NCBI GenBank assembly: GCA_902523535.1
Contig: CABYZQ010000004.1
Location: forward strand, 103,241 to 139,548
Reading direction: 5' to 3'
Origin: an uncultured Pelagibacteraceae bacterium
GTDB taxonomy: Bacteria; Pseudomonadota; Alphaproteobacteria; Pelagibacterales; AG-422-B15
Length of the DNA stretch: 36,308 bases
Part shown: piece by piece, positions 7,148 to 13,493 of the stretch
Layout: every line of letters begins with the position of its first letter
Position numbering within the stretch: the stretch's first letter is position 1
Position numbers and translations under genes: made by a program
The notes under the pieces: model-generated
The model's database searches: none
Told to the model about the DNA's origin: nothing
The model's input: only the letters and a program-made list of their open reading frames with translations

Positions 7148-8641
7148 ATGTCATTAAGTGGTTATATTCTCTCAATAGATCAAGGGACAACTAGTTCAAG
7201 AGCCTTAATTTTGGATGAATTAGGCCAAATACTTGCTCAAAAAAATATTGAGTTTAAGCAATATTATCCTGAAAACGGATGGGTTGAGCATGATCCAGTT
7301 GAAATATTAAAAACAACAACAGACGCAATTAAGCAAGTTTTAGCAGAGCTTAAAATAAATGCACAAGATGTTGTCGTAGCAGGCATAACCAACCAAAGGG
7401 AAACAATTGTCGCTTGGGATAAATTGACTGGCAAACCAATTTACAATGCCATTGTTTGGCAGGATAGACGTACAGAAAATTATTGTAACGAACTAAAAGA
7501 AAAAAATCTCATAGACACCATAAAATCAAAAACAGGATTAGTCATTGATCCATATTTTTCTGCTACAAAAATTCAGTGGATTTTAGAAAATATTGAGGAA
7601 GCAAAAGAATGTCTCAACAAAGGGAACTTATTAGTTGGAACAATCGATACATGGTTGATATGGAATTTTACAAAAGGATCAGAACATTCTACCGATGTAA
7701 CAAATGCATCCAGAACAATGCTCTATAGTATTGTTGATGATCAATGGGATGAAGAACTGCTTGATATATTTGTATTACCAAAGAGTATACTTCCTCATGT
7801 TAAAAACTCAGTTGATGATTTTGGTAAAATTGCACCTGACTTTTTTGGAAATGAAATTCAAATTGGTGGAGTTGCTGGAGATCAGCAGGCAGCCTCTGTT
7901 GGTCAATCTTGCTTTAAAGAAGGTATGGTAAAATCAACTTACGGCACAGGCTGTTTTTTACTTATGAATACAGGGGATAATATTTTAAATTCTCAATCAA
8001 ACCTCCTTTCCACAGTAGCTTATAATATTAAGGGAAAAAAAAGTTACGCAATTGAAGGCAGTATATTTAACGCTGGAACAGTTGTGCAATGGATGCGTGA
8101 TGAATTAGAATTTTTTAATAACGCTTCAGAGGTTGAGAGTTTAGCCAGCAAAAGCTCTAATGATATACATTTTGTACCGGCATTTACTGGACTAGGAGCC
8201 CCTTATTGGAGATCAGATATCCGAGGTCAAATTTCTGGTATTACGAGGGATACCTCAAAAGCTGATATTGCTATGGCGGCTCTTAAATCTGTTTGTTTTC
8301 AAACTAGAGATTTATTTGAGTGTCTCTTAAATGACTCAAATCTTACAAGAGAGAAGTTTATAATTCGTGTTGATGGTGGAATGACAAGCAATAATATGAT
8401 GATGCAATTTTTGTCTGATATTCTGCAGGTAAAAATAGAAAGACCGGTGAACCAAGAATCTACAGCAATTGGAGCCGCGTACTTAGCAGGTATTTATGCT
8501 GGCATATACAAAGATGTTGCAGACGTAGAAAAATTGTGGAAAACTGATCAGATATTTGAGCCGAAAATTTCAATTGATCAAGCTGAACAATTCTATGACG
8601 GCTGGAAAAAAACAATAGAAAGACTAATAAGCAATGGTTGA
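7148..8641 (+). CDS. glpK: Glycerol kinase
   Basis: A 497-residue FGGY-family kinase making sn-glycerol 3-phosphate from glycerol and ATP. It shows the phosphate-binding DQGTTSSR (11-18), glycerol-contacting NQRET (82-86), the catalytic-base region GDQQA with Asp245 (244-248), STYGTGCFLLMNTG (263-276) and the C-terminal DGGMTSNN ATPase motif. Length is that of canonical GlpK (about 500). No glpF, glpD or glpR is adjacent. Its stop overlaps the start of the aldolase-family gene by 8 bp, so the two are translationally coupled. The start lacks an evident Shine-Dalgarno sequence. Confidence 0.96.
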   Translation: MSLSGYILSIDQGTTSSRALILDELGQILAQKNIEFKQYYPENGWVEHDPVEILKTTTDAIKQVLAELKINAQDVVVAGITNQRETIVAWDKLTGKPIYNAIVWQDRRTENYCNELKEKNLIDTIKSKTGLVIDPYFSATKIQWILENIEEAKECLNKGNLLVGTIDTWLIWNFTKGSEHSTDVTNASRTMLYSIVDDQWDEELLDIFVLPKSILPHVKNSVDDFGKIAPDFFGNEIQIGGVAGDQQAASVGQSCFKEGMVKSTYGTGCFLLMNTGDNILNSQSNLLSTVAYNIKGKKSYAIEGSIFNAGTVVQWMRDELEFFNNASEVESLASKSSNDIHFVPAFTGLGAPYWRSDIRGQISGITRDTSKADIAMAALKSVCFQTRDLFECLLNDSNLTREKFIIRVDGGMTSNNMMMQFLSDILQVKIERPVNQESTAIGAAYLAGIYAGIYKDVADVEKLWKTDQIFEPKISIDQAEQFYDGWKKTIERLISNG

Positions 8642-9383
8642 TGTAAAAAATTCAGTTTCAAAAGAAGAATGGGATGTAAGAGTAGATTTAGCAGCCTTTT
8701 ATAGAACAATACCTTACTTTGGTTGGGATGATTTAATTTTTACCCATATATCTGCAAGAGTACCTGGTACTGAAGATCATTTTTTAATAAACCCATATGG
8801 ATTTTTGTTTGATGAAATAACAGCTTCAAACCTAGTAAAAGTTGATATTAACGGCAAGATTATCAGTGAGACTAACAATCCTATTAATCCTGCTGGATTT
8901 ATTATTCATAGCGCAATTCACGAAGCAAGAAGCGATGCTCACTGTATTGTTCATTTACATTCAGATGATGGTGTTGCGGTTGCTTCATTAAAAGATGGTC
9001 TCTTACCCTTGGCACAAACTGGAATGCTTGTTCGCAACCAAATCGCTTATCATGATTATGAAGGTGTCGCTCTCCTTGAAGATGAAAAAAAACGACTTGT
9101 TGCTGATTTAGGTGACAAAAATTTAATGATTTTACGTAACCACGGTACTTTAGCTGCAGGTAAAAATGTTGCCGATGCTTTTACTTATATCTACTTTTTA
9201 GAAAGAGCCTGTACTTATCAAGTTCGTGCAATGGCTGGCAAATTAGAATTAAATAACCCGTCACCAGAGGCAATCGAAACTACCAGACAGCAAGGTGAGG
9301 CTACTCAAGGAATGGCTGGAGCGCTTTTATGGCCCGCAGTAAGAAGAAAGATGGAAAAATTAGATCCATCATTCATGAATTAG
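8634..9383 (+). CDS. Class II aldolase/adducin-domain protein, substrate unknown
   Basis: A 249-residue protein of the fuculose-phosphate aldolase/adducin family. The three zinc-ligand histidines are visible: His107 and His109 (IVHLHS), and His170 (LRNHGTL), so the metal site looks intact. Preceding elements FTHISARVPG (36-45) and FLINPYGFLFDE (50-61) are typical. Members may be sugar-phosphate aldolases, epimerases, or uncharacterised proteins of this adducin-like branch that have not been shown to be aldolases. Overlap with glpK by 8 bp suggests a linked role in using a glycerol- or sugar-derived compound, but that is inference only. Confidence 0.88.
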   Translation: MVDVKNSVSKEEWDVRVDLAAFYRTIPYFGWDDLIFTHISARVPGTEDHFLINPYGFLFDEITASNLVKVDINGKIISETNNPINPAGFIIHSAIHEARSDAHCIVHLHSDDGVAVASLKDGLLPLAQTGMLVRNQIAYHDYEGVALLEDEKKRLVADLGDKNLMILRNHGTLAAGKNVADAFTYIYFLERACTYQVRAMAGKLELNNPSPEAIETTRQQGEATQGMAGALLWPAVRRKMEKLDPSFMN

Positions 9384-9396
9384 AAATCGATTATAA

Positions 9397-9428
9397 TTGA
9401 CGTCCTAACCATTTAAAGACATAGTCTT
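9397..9428 (+). promoter_or_regulatory. Predicted promoter with overlapping palindrome upstream of formate dehydrogenase
   Basis: TTGACG (9397-9402), 17-bp spacer, CATAGT (9420-9425). A 13-bp palindrome AAGAC-ATA-GTCTT (9416-9428) covers the -10 box and could be an operator. The downstream gene has a clean AGGAG ribosome site at 9464-9468, 6 bp before its ATG. Confidence 0.35.
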
Positions 9429-9474
9429 CTTCGGAAAAATCGAATATTCAAGATAAATACAATAGGAGAAATTA

Positions 9475-10674
9475 ATGAAAATATTATGTGTGTTATATGA
9501 CGACCCAAAAGGTGGAATGCCATCAAAGTATGCTTTAGATGATCTTCCAAAATTAGATAAATATCCTGATGGAATGACACTTCCATCACCTAAGGCAATC
9601 GATTTCACACCTGGTGAATTATTAGGATGTGTTTCAGGTGAACTTGGTCTAAGAAAGTTTTTAGAGGATGCTGGACACACACTTGTTGTTACATCTGATA
9701 AAGATGGCGACGGCTGCCAAGCTGATAAGGAATTAGTAGATGCAGATGTGGTGATATCTCAACCGTTTTTTCCATACTATTTGACAAGAGAAAAAATGGA
9801 AACAGCTCCAAATCTTAAAATGGCAATTACAGCAGGTATTGGATCAGATCATGTAGATTTGCAAGCTGCAATGGACCGTAAAGTGGATGTTGTTGAAGTA
9901 ACTTTCTGTAACTCAAGATCAGTTGCTGAGCATATTGTGATGCAGATTTTATCTTTGGTAAGAGATTATCACAATCAACATAGAATTATTAATGAAGGTG
10001 GATGGAATATTGCAGATGCCGTTCAACGTTCTTATGACCTTGAAGGCATGCACGTTGGAACAGTTGCAGCTGGACGTATTGGTTTAGATGCTCTGCGAAA
10101 ATTAAAACATTTTGATGTTCATATGCACTACTTTGATCGTCATAAACTTCCTGATGAAGTTGAGAAAGAATTAAATCTTACTTTTCATGAGTCAGTCGAG
10201 TCCATGGTAAAAGTTTGTGACGTAGTTACAATCAACTGTCCATTGCATCCAGAGACTGAACATATGTTTAATGACGAATTAATTGGCAAGATGAAAAGAG
10301 GCGCTTATATAGTTAACACTGCTAGAGGTAAAATTTGCGATAAAGATGCAATTGCCCGTGCACTTGAATCCGGTCAGCTCAGCGGTTATGCAGGAGATGT
10401 ATGGTTTCCTCAACCAGCACCAAATGATCATGTATGGAGAACAATGCCTCATCACGGAATGACTCCACACACCTCAGGAACGTCGCTATCAGCGCAAGCA
10501 AGATATGCTGCAGGTGTAAGAGAAATCCTTGAGTGTTTCTTTGATGGATCACCTATAAGAGATCCATATCTTATTGTTCAAAATGGCGAACTAGCTGGTA
10601 TGGGCGCCCACTCCTACAGCAAAGGTACTGCAACAGGTGGCTCTGAGGAAGCGGCTAAGTACCAAAAAAAATAA
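9475..10674 (+). CDS. fdh: NAD-dependent formate dehydrogenase (metal-free)
   Basis: A 399-residue D-2-hydroxyacid dehydrogenase-superfamily enzyme that oxidises formate to CO2 with NAD. Numbering coincides with the Pseudomonas sp. 101 enzyme: Asn146 (FCNSRS), Arg284 (NTARGK), Gln313 (FPQPAP) and His332 (TPHTSGTS) form the formate site; the FFPYYL segment (98-103) and AGIGSDHVDL (120-129) line it. The NAD fold shows GTVAAGRIG (195-203), and Asp221 (YFDRH) favours NAD over NADP. The long N-terminal extension distinguishes it from phosphoglycerate dehydrogenases. It would yield NADH from C1 compounds in the cytosol. It has its own promoter-like sequence and strong ribosome site. Confidence 0.97.
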   Translation: MKILCVLYDDPKGGMPSKYALDDLPKLDKYPDGMTLPSPKAIDFTPGELLGCVSGELGLRKFLEDAGHTLVVTSDKDGDGCQADKELVDADVVISQPFFPYYLTREKMETAPNLKMAITAGIGSDHVDLQAAMDRKVDVVEVTFCNSRSVAEHIVMQILSLVRDYHNQHRIINEGGWNIADAVQRSYDLEGMHVGTVAAGRIGLDALRKLKHFDVHMHYFDRHKLPDEVEKELNLTFHESVESMVKVCDVVTINCPLHPETEHMFNDELIGKMKRGAYIVNTARGKICDKDAIARALESGQLSGYAGDVWFPQPAPNDHVWRTMPHHGMTPHTSGTSLSAQARYAAGVREILECFFDGSPIRDPYLIVQNGELAGMGAHSYSKGTATGGSEEAAKYQKK

Positions 10675-10684
10675 TTGATTTTTC

Positions 10685-10712
10685 TATAGGACGGAAGAAA
10701 TTCTGTCCTATA
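10685..10712 (+). promoter_or_regulatory. Hairpin with GAAA tetraloop between fdh and the hydroxylase gene
   Basis: A 12-bp stem including one G-U pair (10685-10696 with 10701-10712) is capped by GAAA. It begins 10 bp after the fdh stop and ends 4 bp before the next ATG. No T-run follows, so it is not a standard terminator. It may be an mRNA 3'-end stabiliser for fdh or a block on translation of the next gene. Confidence 0.55.
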
Positions 10713-10716
10713 TAAT

Positions 10717-11343
10717 ATGCACATGGGTAGCGTATTCAAAAATTATTTTTCTCATTCAACCGTAATCGGCTTTATCTTGATGGCTGTATTTGGTGCATTA
10801 TACATATTCAATACTGGCCTTATAAATGAGTATCTAATTTGGATATTTATTCCAATCTTACTTGCTCCATTTTATGAATGGTATGTTCACAAATACCAGC
10901 TACATGTTGAGCTTACAAAAAAAGATGGCTGGTACAGAAGATACCAAATAGTTCTTCATCATGGACATCATCGAGATCCCGATAACATAAAACTCCAGTT
11001 CGCACCTTGGAGATATCTAATTTATACATATGGTCAGGTTTATTTGTTTTATTCATTAATTTTTTGGAGCTTTGGCACTGCCATGGTCCCATTTACTGGA
11101 CATCTTATTTACCATCTTTGGTATGAGTGGATTCACCTGGCACACCATTCAAAAAACTATAAACCTTTAACCAAAATTGGTAAAAGTCTTCGTGATGCTC
11201 ATATGAGCCACCATTTTCACAATGAAAATTATAATTGGGGTATTACTAACATGATTGGTGATTATTTTTTCAAAACCTTAAAAGATAATAAATCTATTAC
11301 CAAAAGTCCTACGACTAAGTCAATTAACGGCTATACAGATTAA
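10717..11343 (+). CDS. Histidine-box membrane hydroxylase (fatty acid hydroxylase/sterol desaturase superfamily)
   Basis: A 208-residue integral membrane di-iron protein. Helices are near residues 15-33, 38-52, 101-118 and 121-137. Histidine boxes: HKYQLH (58-63), HHGHH (81-85), HLAHH (140-144) and HMSHHFH (162-168), followed by NYNWGITN (171-178) and GDYFFKT, the family's usual end. The superfamily includes fatty acid 2-hydroxylases, sterol C4 oxidases and CrtZ-type carotenoid hydroxylases; the substrate cannot be chosen from sequence alone. A second in-frame ATG at 10723 may be the true start, since a hairpin sits directly upstream of 10717. No Shine-Dalgarno sequence is seen. Confidence 0.85.
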   Translation: MHMGSVFKNYFSHSTVIGFILMAVFGALYIFNTGLINEYLIWIFIPILLAPFYEWYVHKYQLHVELTKKDGWYRRYQIVLHHGHHRDPDNIKLQFAPWRYLIYTYGQVYLFYSLIFWSFGTAMVPFTGHLIYHLWYEWIHLAHHSKNYKPLTKIGKSLRDAHMSHHFHNENYNWGITNMIGDYFFKTLKDNKSITKSPTTKSINGYTD

Positions 11344-11354
11344 TTTTTTTTTAA

Positions 11355-11406
11355 TGGTGCCCCCACACGGACTTGAACCGCGAACCTATTGATTACAAAT
11401 CAATTG
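11355..11406 (-). repeat. Truncated tRNA-Thr copy: direct repeat of nt 25-76 of the intact tRNA
   Basis: These 52 bp are identical to 12264-12315, covering the tRNA from the start of the anticodon stem to the final A of CCA. The 5' third of a tRNA is missing. The following bases on this side keep only weak resemblance to a D-arm (GCT, AATT and GTA blocks in tRNA orientation), so a decayed fuller copy cannot be excluded. The position fits an attachment-site remnant on the far side of an integrated element. Confidence 0.93.
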
Positions 11407-11442
11407 GTACGAATTTAAGCATATGTTATCATTTACGCTTGG

Positions 11443-12285
11443 ATGATGAGCAACTTAAAGTTTTCAAAAAATAATACGTATACAAGAGAAGAAATCTGGT
11501 CTGCTGCAGGCATGTCTGGAAAGCAGGAATTTAATTTTGCAAGAACAGGCTATGGCAGGATTGATGATAATGTTTTTGCATTTATTAATATTGGATTTAA
11601 AGGACATGCAGAGAAAATATTTGAAAATAAATTTGATGAAGAAACAGAAACATTAATATGGTATGGGAAAAAAAAGTCCCACTCACAACAACCACTGATT
11701 AGAAATATAATTGATGGGGAGTATAATTTATACTGTTTCGCCCGCTGGGATAATACTCCTGAATTTAGATACCTCGGTATAGGAAAAGTTCTAGATTATA
11801 AAGATGGTGCATCGGTCATTGATAAAGATGGCAAAGAAACGACTTGTATTCGTTTCCGTCTATCTTGCGACGATAAGACTGCCAGTCATTCAGTTATTAG
11901 TGATTTTGATGAAAGTTTCGAAGAAGGTTTGCCAGATGAAGGTACAGAGGGAAGAAAAAAAATTGTAAAACACAAAAAAATAGAGCGTAACACTAAGCTT
12001 GTAAGAAAGAAGAAGGCAATATTCAAAAAAAAATATGGAAAATTGTTCTGCGAGGCGTGTGGATTTGATTTTAAAAATACCTATGGAGCTCGAGGTGAGG
12101 GTTTCATCGAGTGTCATCATATTGTTCCACTGCATGAAACAAAAAAAGAGATTACTACAAAAGTTGATGACCTAGCTTTACTATGTTCAAATTGCCACAG
12201 AATGGTGCATAGAAAAAAGAAATGGCTGACTTTAGATGAGCTAACAAAATTGTTAAAAAATGGTGGTGCCCCCACACGGACTTGA
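11443..12285 (+). CDS. HNH endonuclease, McrA/type IV restriction-like, inside the tRNA-Thr repeat pair
   Basis: A 280-residue protein. The N-terminal half (about 12-125) has a pattern, including LIWYGKKK (71-78), LYCFARW (96-102) and FRYLGIGKV (108-116), that resembles the DUF3427/SRA-like modules of modification-dependent restriction proteins; I am only moderately sure of this. A lysine/acid linker (155-198) leads to a zinc-type HNH domain: Cys203-x2-Cys206, ECHHIVPL with His225-His226, and LCSNCHRMVH with Cys248, Asn250, Cys251, His252 and His256. All expected residues are present, so it is probably active. Residues 274-280 and the stop codon are read from the antisense strand of tRNA-Thr. 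Start could be either ATG of the tandem pair (11443 or 11446). Roles: homing nuclease or phage defence. Confidence 0.85.
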   Translation: MMSNLKFSKNNTYTREEIWSAAGMSGKQEFNFARTGYGRIDDNVFAFINIGFKGHAEKIFENKFDEETETLIWYGKKKSHSQQPLIRNIIDGEYNLYCFARWDNTPEFRYLGIGKVLDYKDGASVIDKDGKETTCIRFRLSCDDKTASHSVISDFDESFEEGLPDEGTEGRKKIVKHKKIERNTKLVRKKKAIFKKKYGKLFCEACGFDFKNTYGARGEGFIECHHIVPLHETKKEITTKVDDLALLCSNCHRMVHRKKKWLTLDELTKLLKNGGAPTRT

Positions 12286-12315
12286 ACCGCGAACCTATTG
12301 ATTACAAATCAATTG
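12264..12315 (-). repeat. Direct repeat copy inside the intact tRNA-Thr gene
   Basis: Second copy of the 52-bp repeat, forming the 3' two-thirds of the functional tRNA-Thr. Identity with 11355-11406 stops exactly at the tRNA's last base on one side and at the base of the anticodon stem on the other. This anticodon-to-3'-end block is the usual extent of tRNA attachment cores. Confidence 0.93.
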
Positions 12316-12339
12316 CTCTACCAATTGAGCTATAGGGGC
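12264..12339 (-). tRNA. tRNA-Thr (anticodon UGU)
   Basis: A 76-nt tRNA: acceptor GCCCCTA with TGGGGGC (one G-U pair), D-arm GCTC-AATTGGTA-GAGC, anticodon stem ATTGA/TCAAT around loop TTTGTAA (anticodon TGT), T-arm CGCGG-TTCAAGT-CCGTG, discriminator A and encoded CCA. A further CCA (12261-12263) follows directly, so the gene reads CCACCA. It is the target site of the HNH-carrying segment and overlaps the endonuclease stop codon in antisense. A perfect TATAAT lies upstream. Confidence 0.97.
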
Positions 12340-12355
12340 TAAGAGGCATTCAATA

Positions 12356-12361
12356 ATTATA
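12356..12361 (-). promoter_or_regulatory. -10 box of the tRNA-Thr promoter
   Basis: On the minus strand a perfect TATAAT lies 16 bp upstream of the mature tRNA 5' end, with no recognisable -35 at normal spacing. Transcription should start near 12349. The secreted-protein gene upstream has no evident terminator, so read-through into the tRNA is also possible. Confidence 0.4.
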
Positions 12362-12417
12362 TAAATATTGAAAGCAGAGAAAACTTATAAATTACATATA
12401 TTTTTTAGTCTATAGAA

Positions 12418-13491
12418 TTAATCTGATATCGTGATCGTCACGGATGGGCGTCCTACATCAATTGTACAGAATTCTGTTCCAGGGCTTGGATCTTCGTCTG
12501 CAGTATATTGTGCAAATTGTGCCCTAAGTCCACCTGTAACATCAAATGCCATTTTAAGTGTAGGAGGTGTATCAGAAGTTCTTGTGTAAGGAGAAGTTAG
12601 TTTATATATCATAACAAGACCATCATCAGAGGACGATAAGCCACTCTGCCAAATCTGTTGTCTTGTCACTTCTACTCCAGTTCCATCTTGATGTTGCCAT
12701 ACTCCTGAGTAATCATTGTAATAACTGTAATCCCCACATGATGAAGTTGTTACAGAATTATAGCCAGCTGAATCAAGTGGAGTAACTGAAATAAATTCTA
12801 ATTCTTGAAAAGTCGCAAAATCATTTGAGGCACCACAAGCTGCATTCCAGTCAGGCGTAGCCAGAGGATTATCTTGACTGTTGCCTCTTGAAGCAGACCA
12901 AGACTCAGCACTAGCATTTCCGAAGTAATCTTCATTCCCTGGTCCATTCATAAAATATATAGCTTGCTCAGTAGGTGTGCCAGTCGTAGCGCCAAGTGGC
13001 GCGGATGATCCGTTTAAATTTGTATTGGAACTGCTGGTTAAACATTGGCTTAAATTTCCATTATAATTAGTATCGTTTTGCCATTGTATCGTATCTCCAT
13101 TTGCATCTTTTGGTTCTACTGATCCTGTCAACCACATTGTTCTAGAAATTGTTGCCTTCATATAATTAAAGGTGACATTCTTTGGAATCCCGTCTGTACC
13201 AGCAGCAGTGCAAGCAACAGCTCCCGGAGCTACACCAGCTAGATCACATCTGCCGTTGTCTTCTGTTACATTCGGAGTAAAAGTAACGTCATTTACTCCA
13301 TTGCATATTCCTGTTGAAACATCGAAAGACTCACAGAGTTCCATAGATAGTGGTTTGACTTTGAATACGGTAGGTGTCCCATAAGCTCCATAAGTCCACG
13401 CTTGAGATACATTTGAATTTGCTATGGCATTAGTTAATGCGAATAAAAGAATTGTGACTTTTAGAATAAATAATTTAAAAATATTACTCAT
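12418..13491 (-). CDS. Secreted cysteine-containing protein, probable partner of the inverse-autotransporter barrel
   Basis: A 357-residue protein I do not recognise. Residues 1-24 form a clear Sec signal peptide (hydrophobic FILKVTILLFALTNAIA, cleavage after Ala24). The mature part is acidic, rich in Ser, Thr, Asn and Gly, with eight cysteines (an even number, suiting disulfides) and a beta-rich look, ending in VTITISD. It has no membrane segment, lipobox or obvious repeats. It starts 2 bp after the barrel gene's stop, so the two are surely co-transcribed. The simplest inference is a surface or periplasmic protein handled by, or bound to, the barrel; a chaperone or adhesin role is equally open. 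Confidence 0.82.
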   Translation of the reverse strand: MSNIFKLFILKVTILLFALTNAIANSNVSQAWTYGAYGTPTVFKVKPLSMELCESFDVSTGICNGVNDVTFTPNVTEDNGRCDLAGVAPGAVACTAAGTDGIPKNVTFNYMKATISRTMWLTGSVEPKDANGDTIQWQNDTNYNGNLSQCLTSSSNTNLNGSSAPLGATTGTPTEQAIYFMNGPGNEDYFGNASAESWSASRGNSQDNPLATPDWNAACGASNDFATFQELEFISVTPLDSAGYNSVTTSSCGDYSYYNDYSGVWQHQDGTGVEVTRQQIWQSGLSSSDDGLVMIYKLTSPYTRTSDTPPTLKMAFDVTGGLRAQFAQYTADEDPSPGTEFCTIDVGRPSVTITISD

Positions 13492-13493
13492 GT

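Larger units (their letters stand above)
11355..12315. mobile_element. Candidate minimal integrative element at tRNA-Thr carrying only an HNH endonuclease gene
   Basis: Two perfect 52-bp direct repeats of the 3' part of tRNA-Thr bound an 857-bp unique segment; the period of repeat plus segment is 909 bp. The intact tRNA is at one end and the 3' fragment at the other, the layout left by tRNA-targeting integration. The only gene is the HNH endonuclease, with just 36 bp between the left repeat and its first ATG. There is no tyrosine or serine recombinase, transposase or replication gene. It may be a deletion remnant, a satellite mobilised in trans, or an endonuclease-driven homing unit. Confidence 0.7.

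Noticed and set aside
9475..10674. Phosphoglycerate or other D-2-hydroxyacid dehydrogenase
   Set aside because: The long N-terminal extension, Asn146, Gln313 and the HTSGTS active-site context are specific to formate dehydrogenase.
11355..11406. A second functional tRNA-Thr
   Set aside because: The acceptor 5' strand and a sound D-arm are missing, so it cannot fold as a tRNA.
11443..12285. HNH gene as a transposase, IscB/OMEGA nuclease or group I/II intron ORF
   Set aside because: There is no RuvC-like domain, no reverse transcriptase, no terminal inverted repeats and no intron-like structure at the borders; the repeats are tRNA-derived direct repeats.
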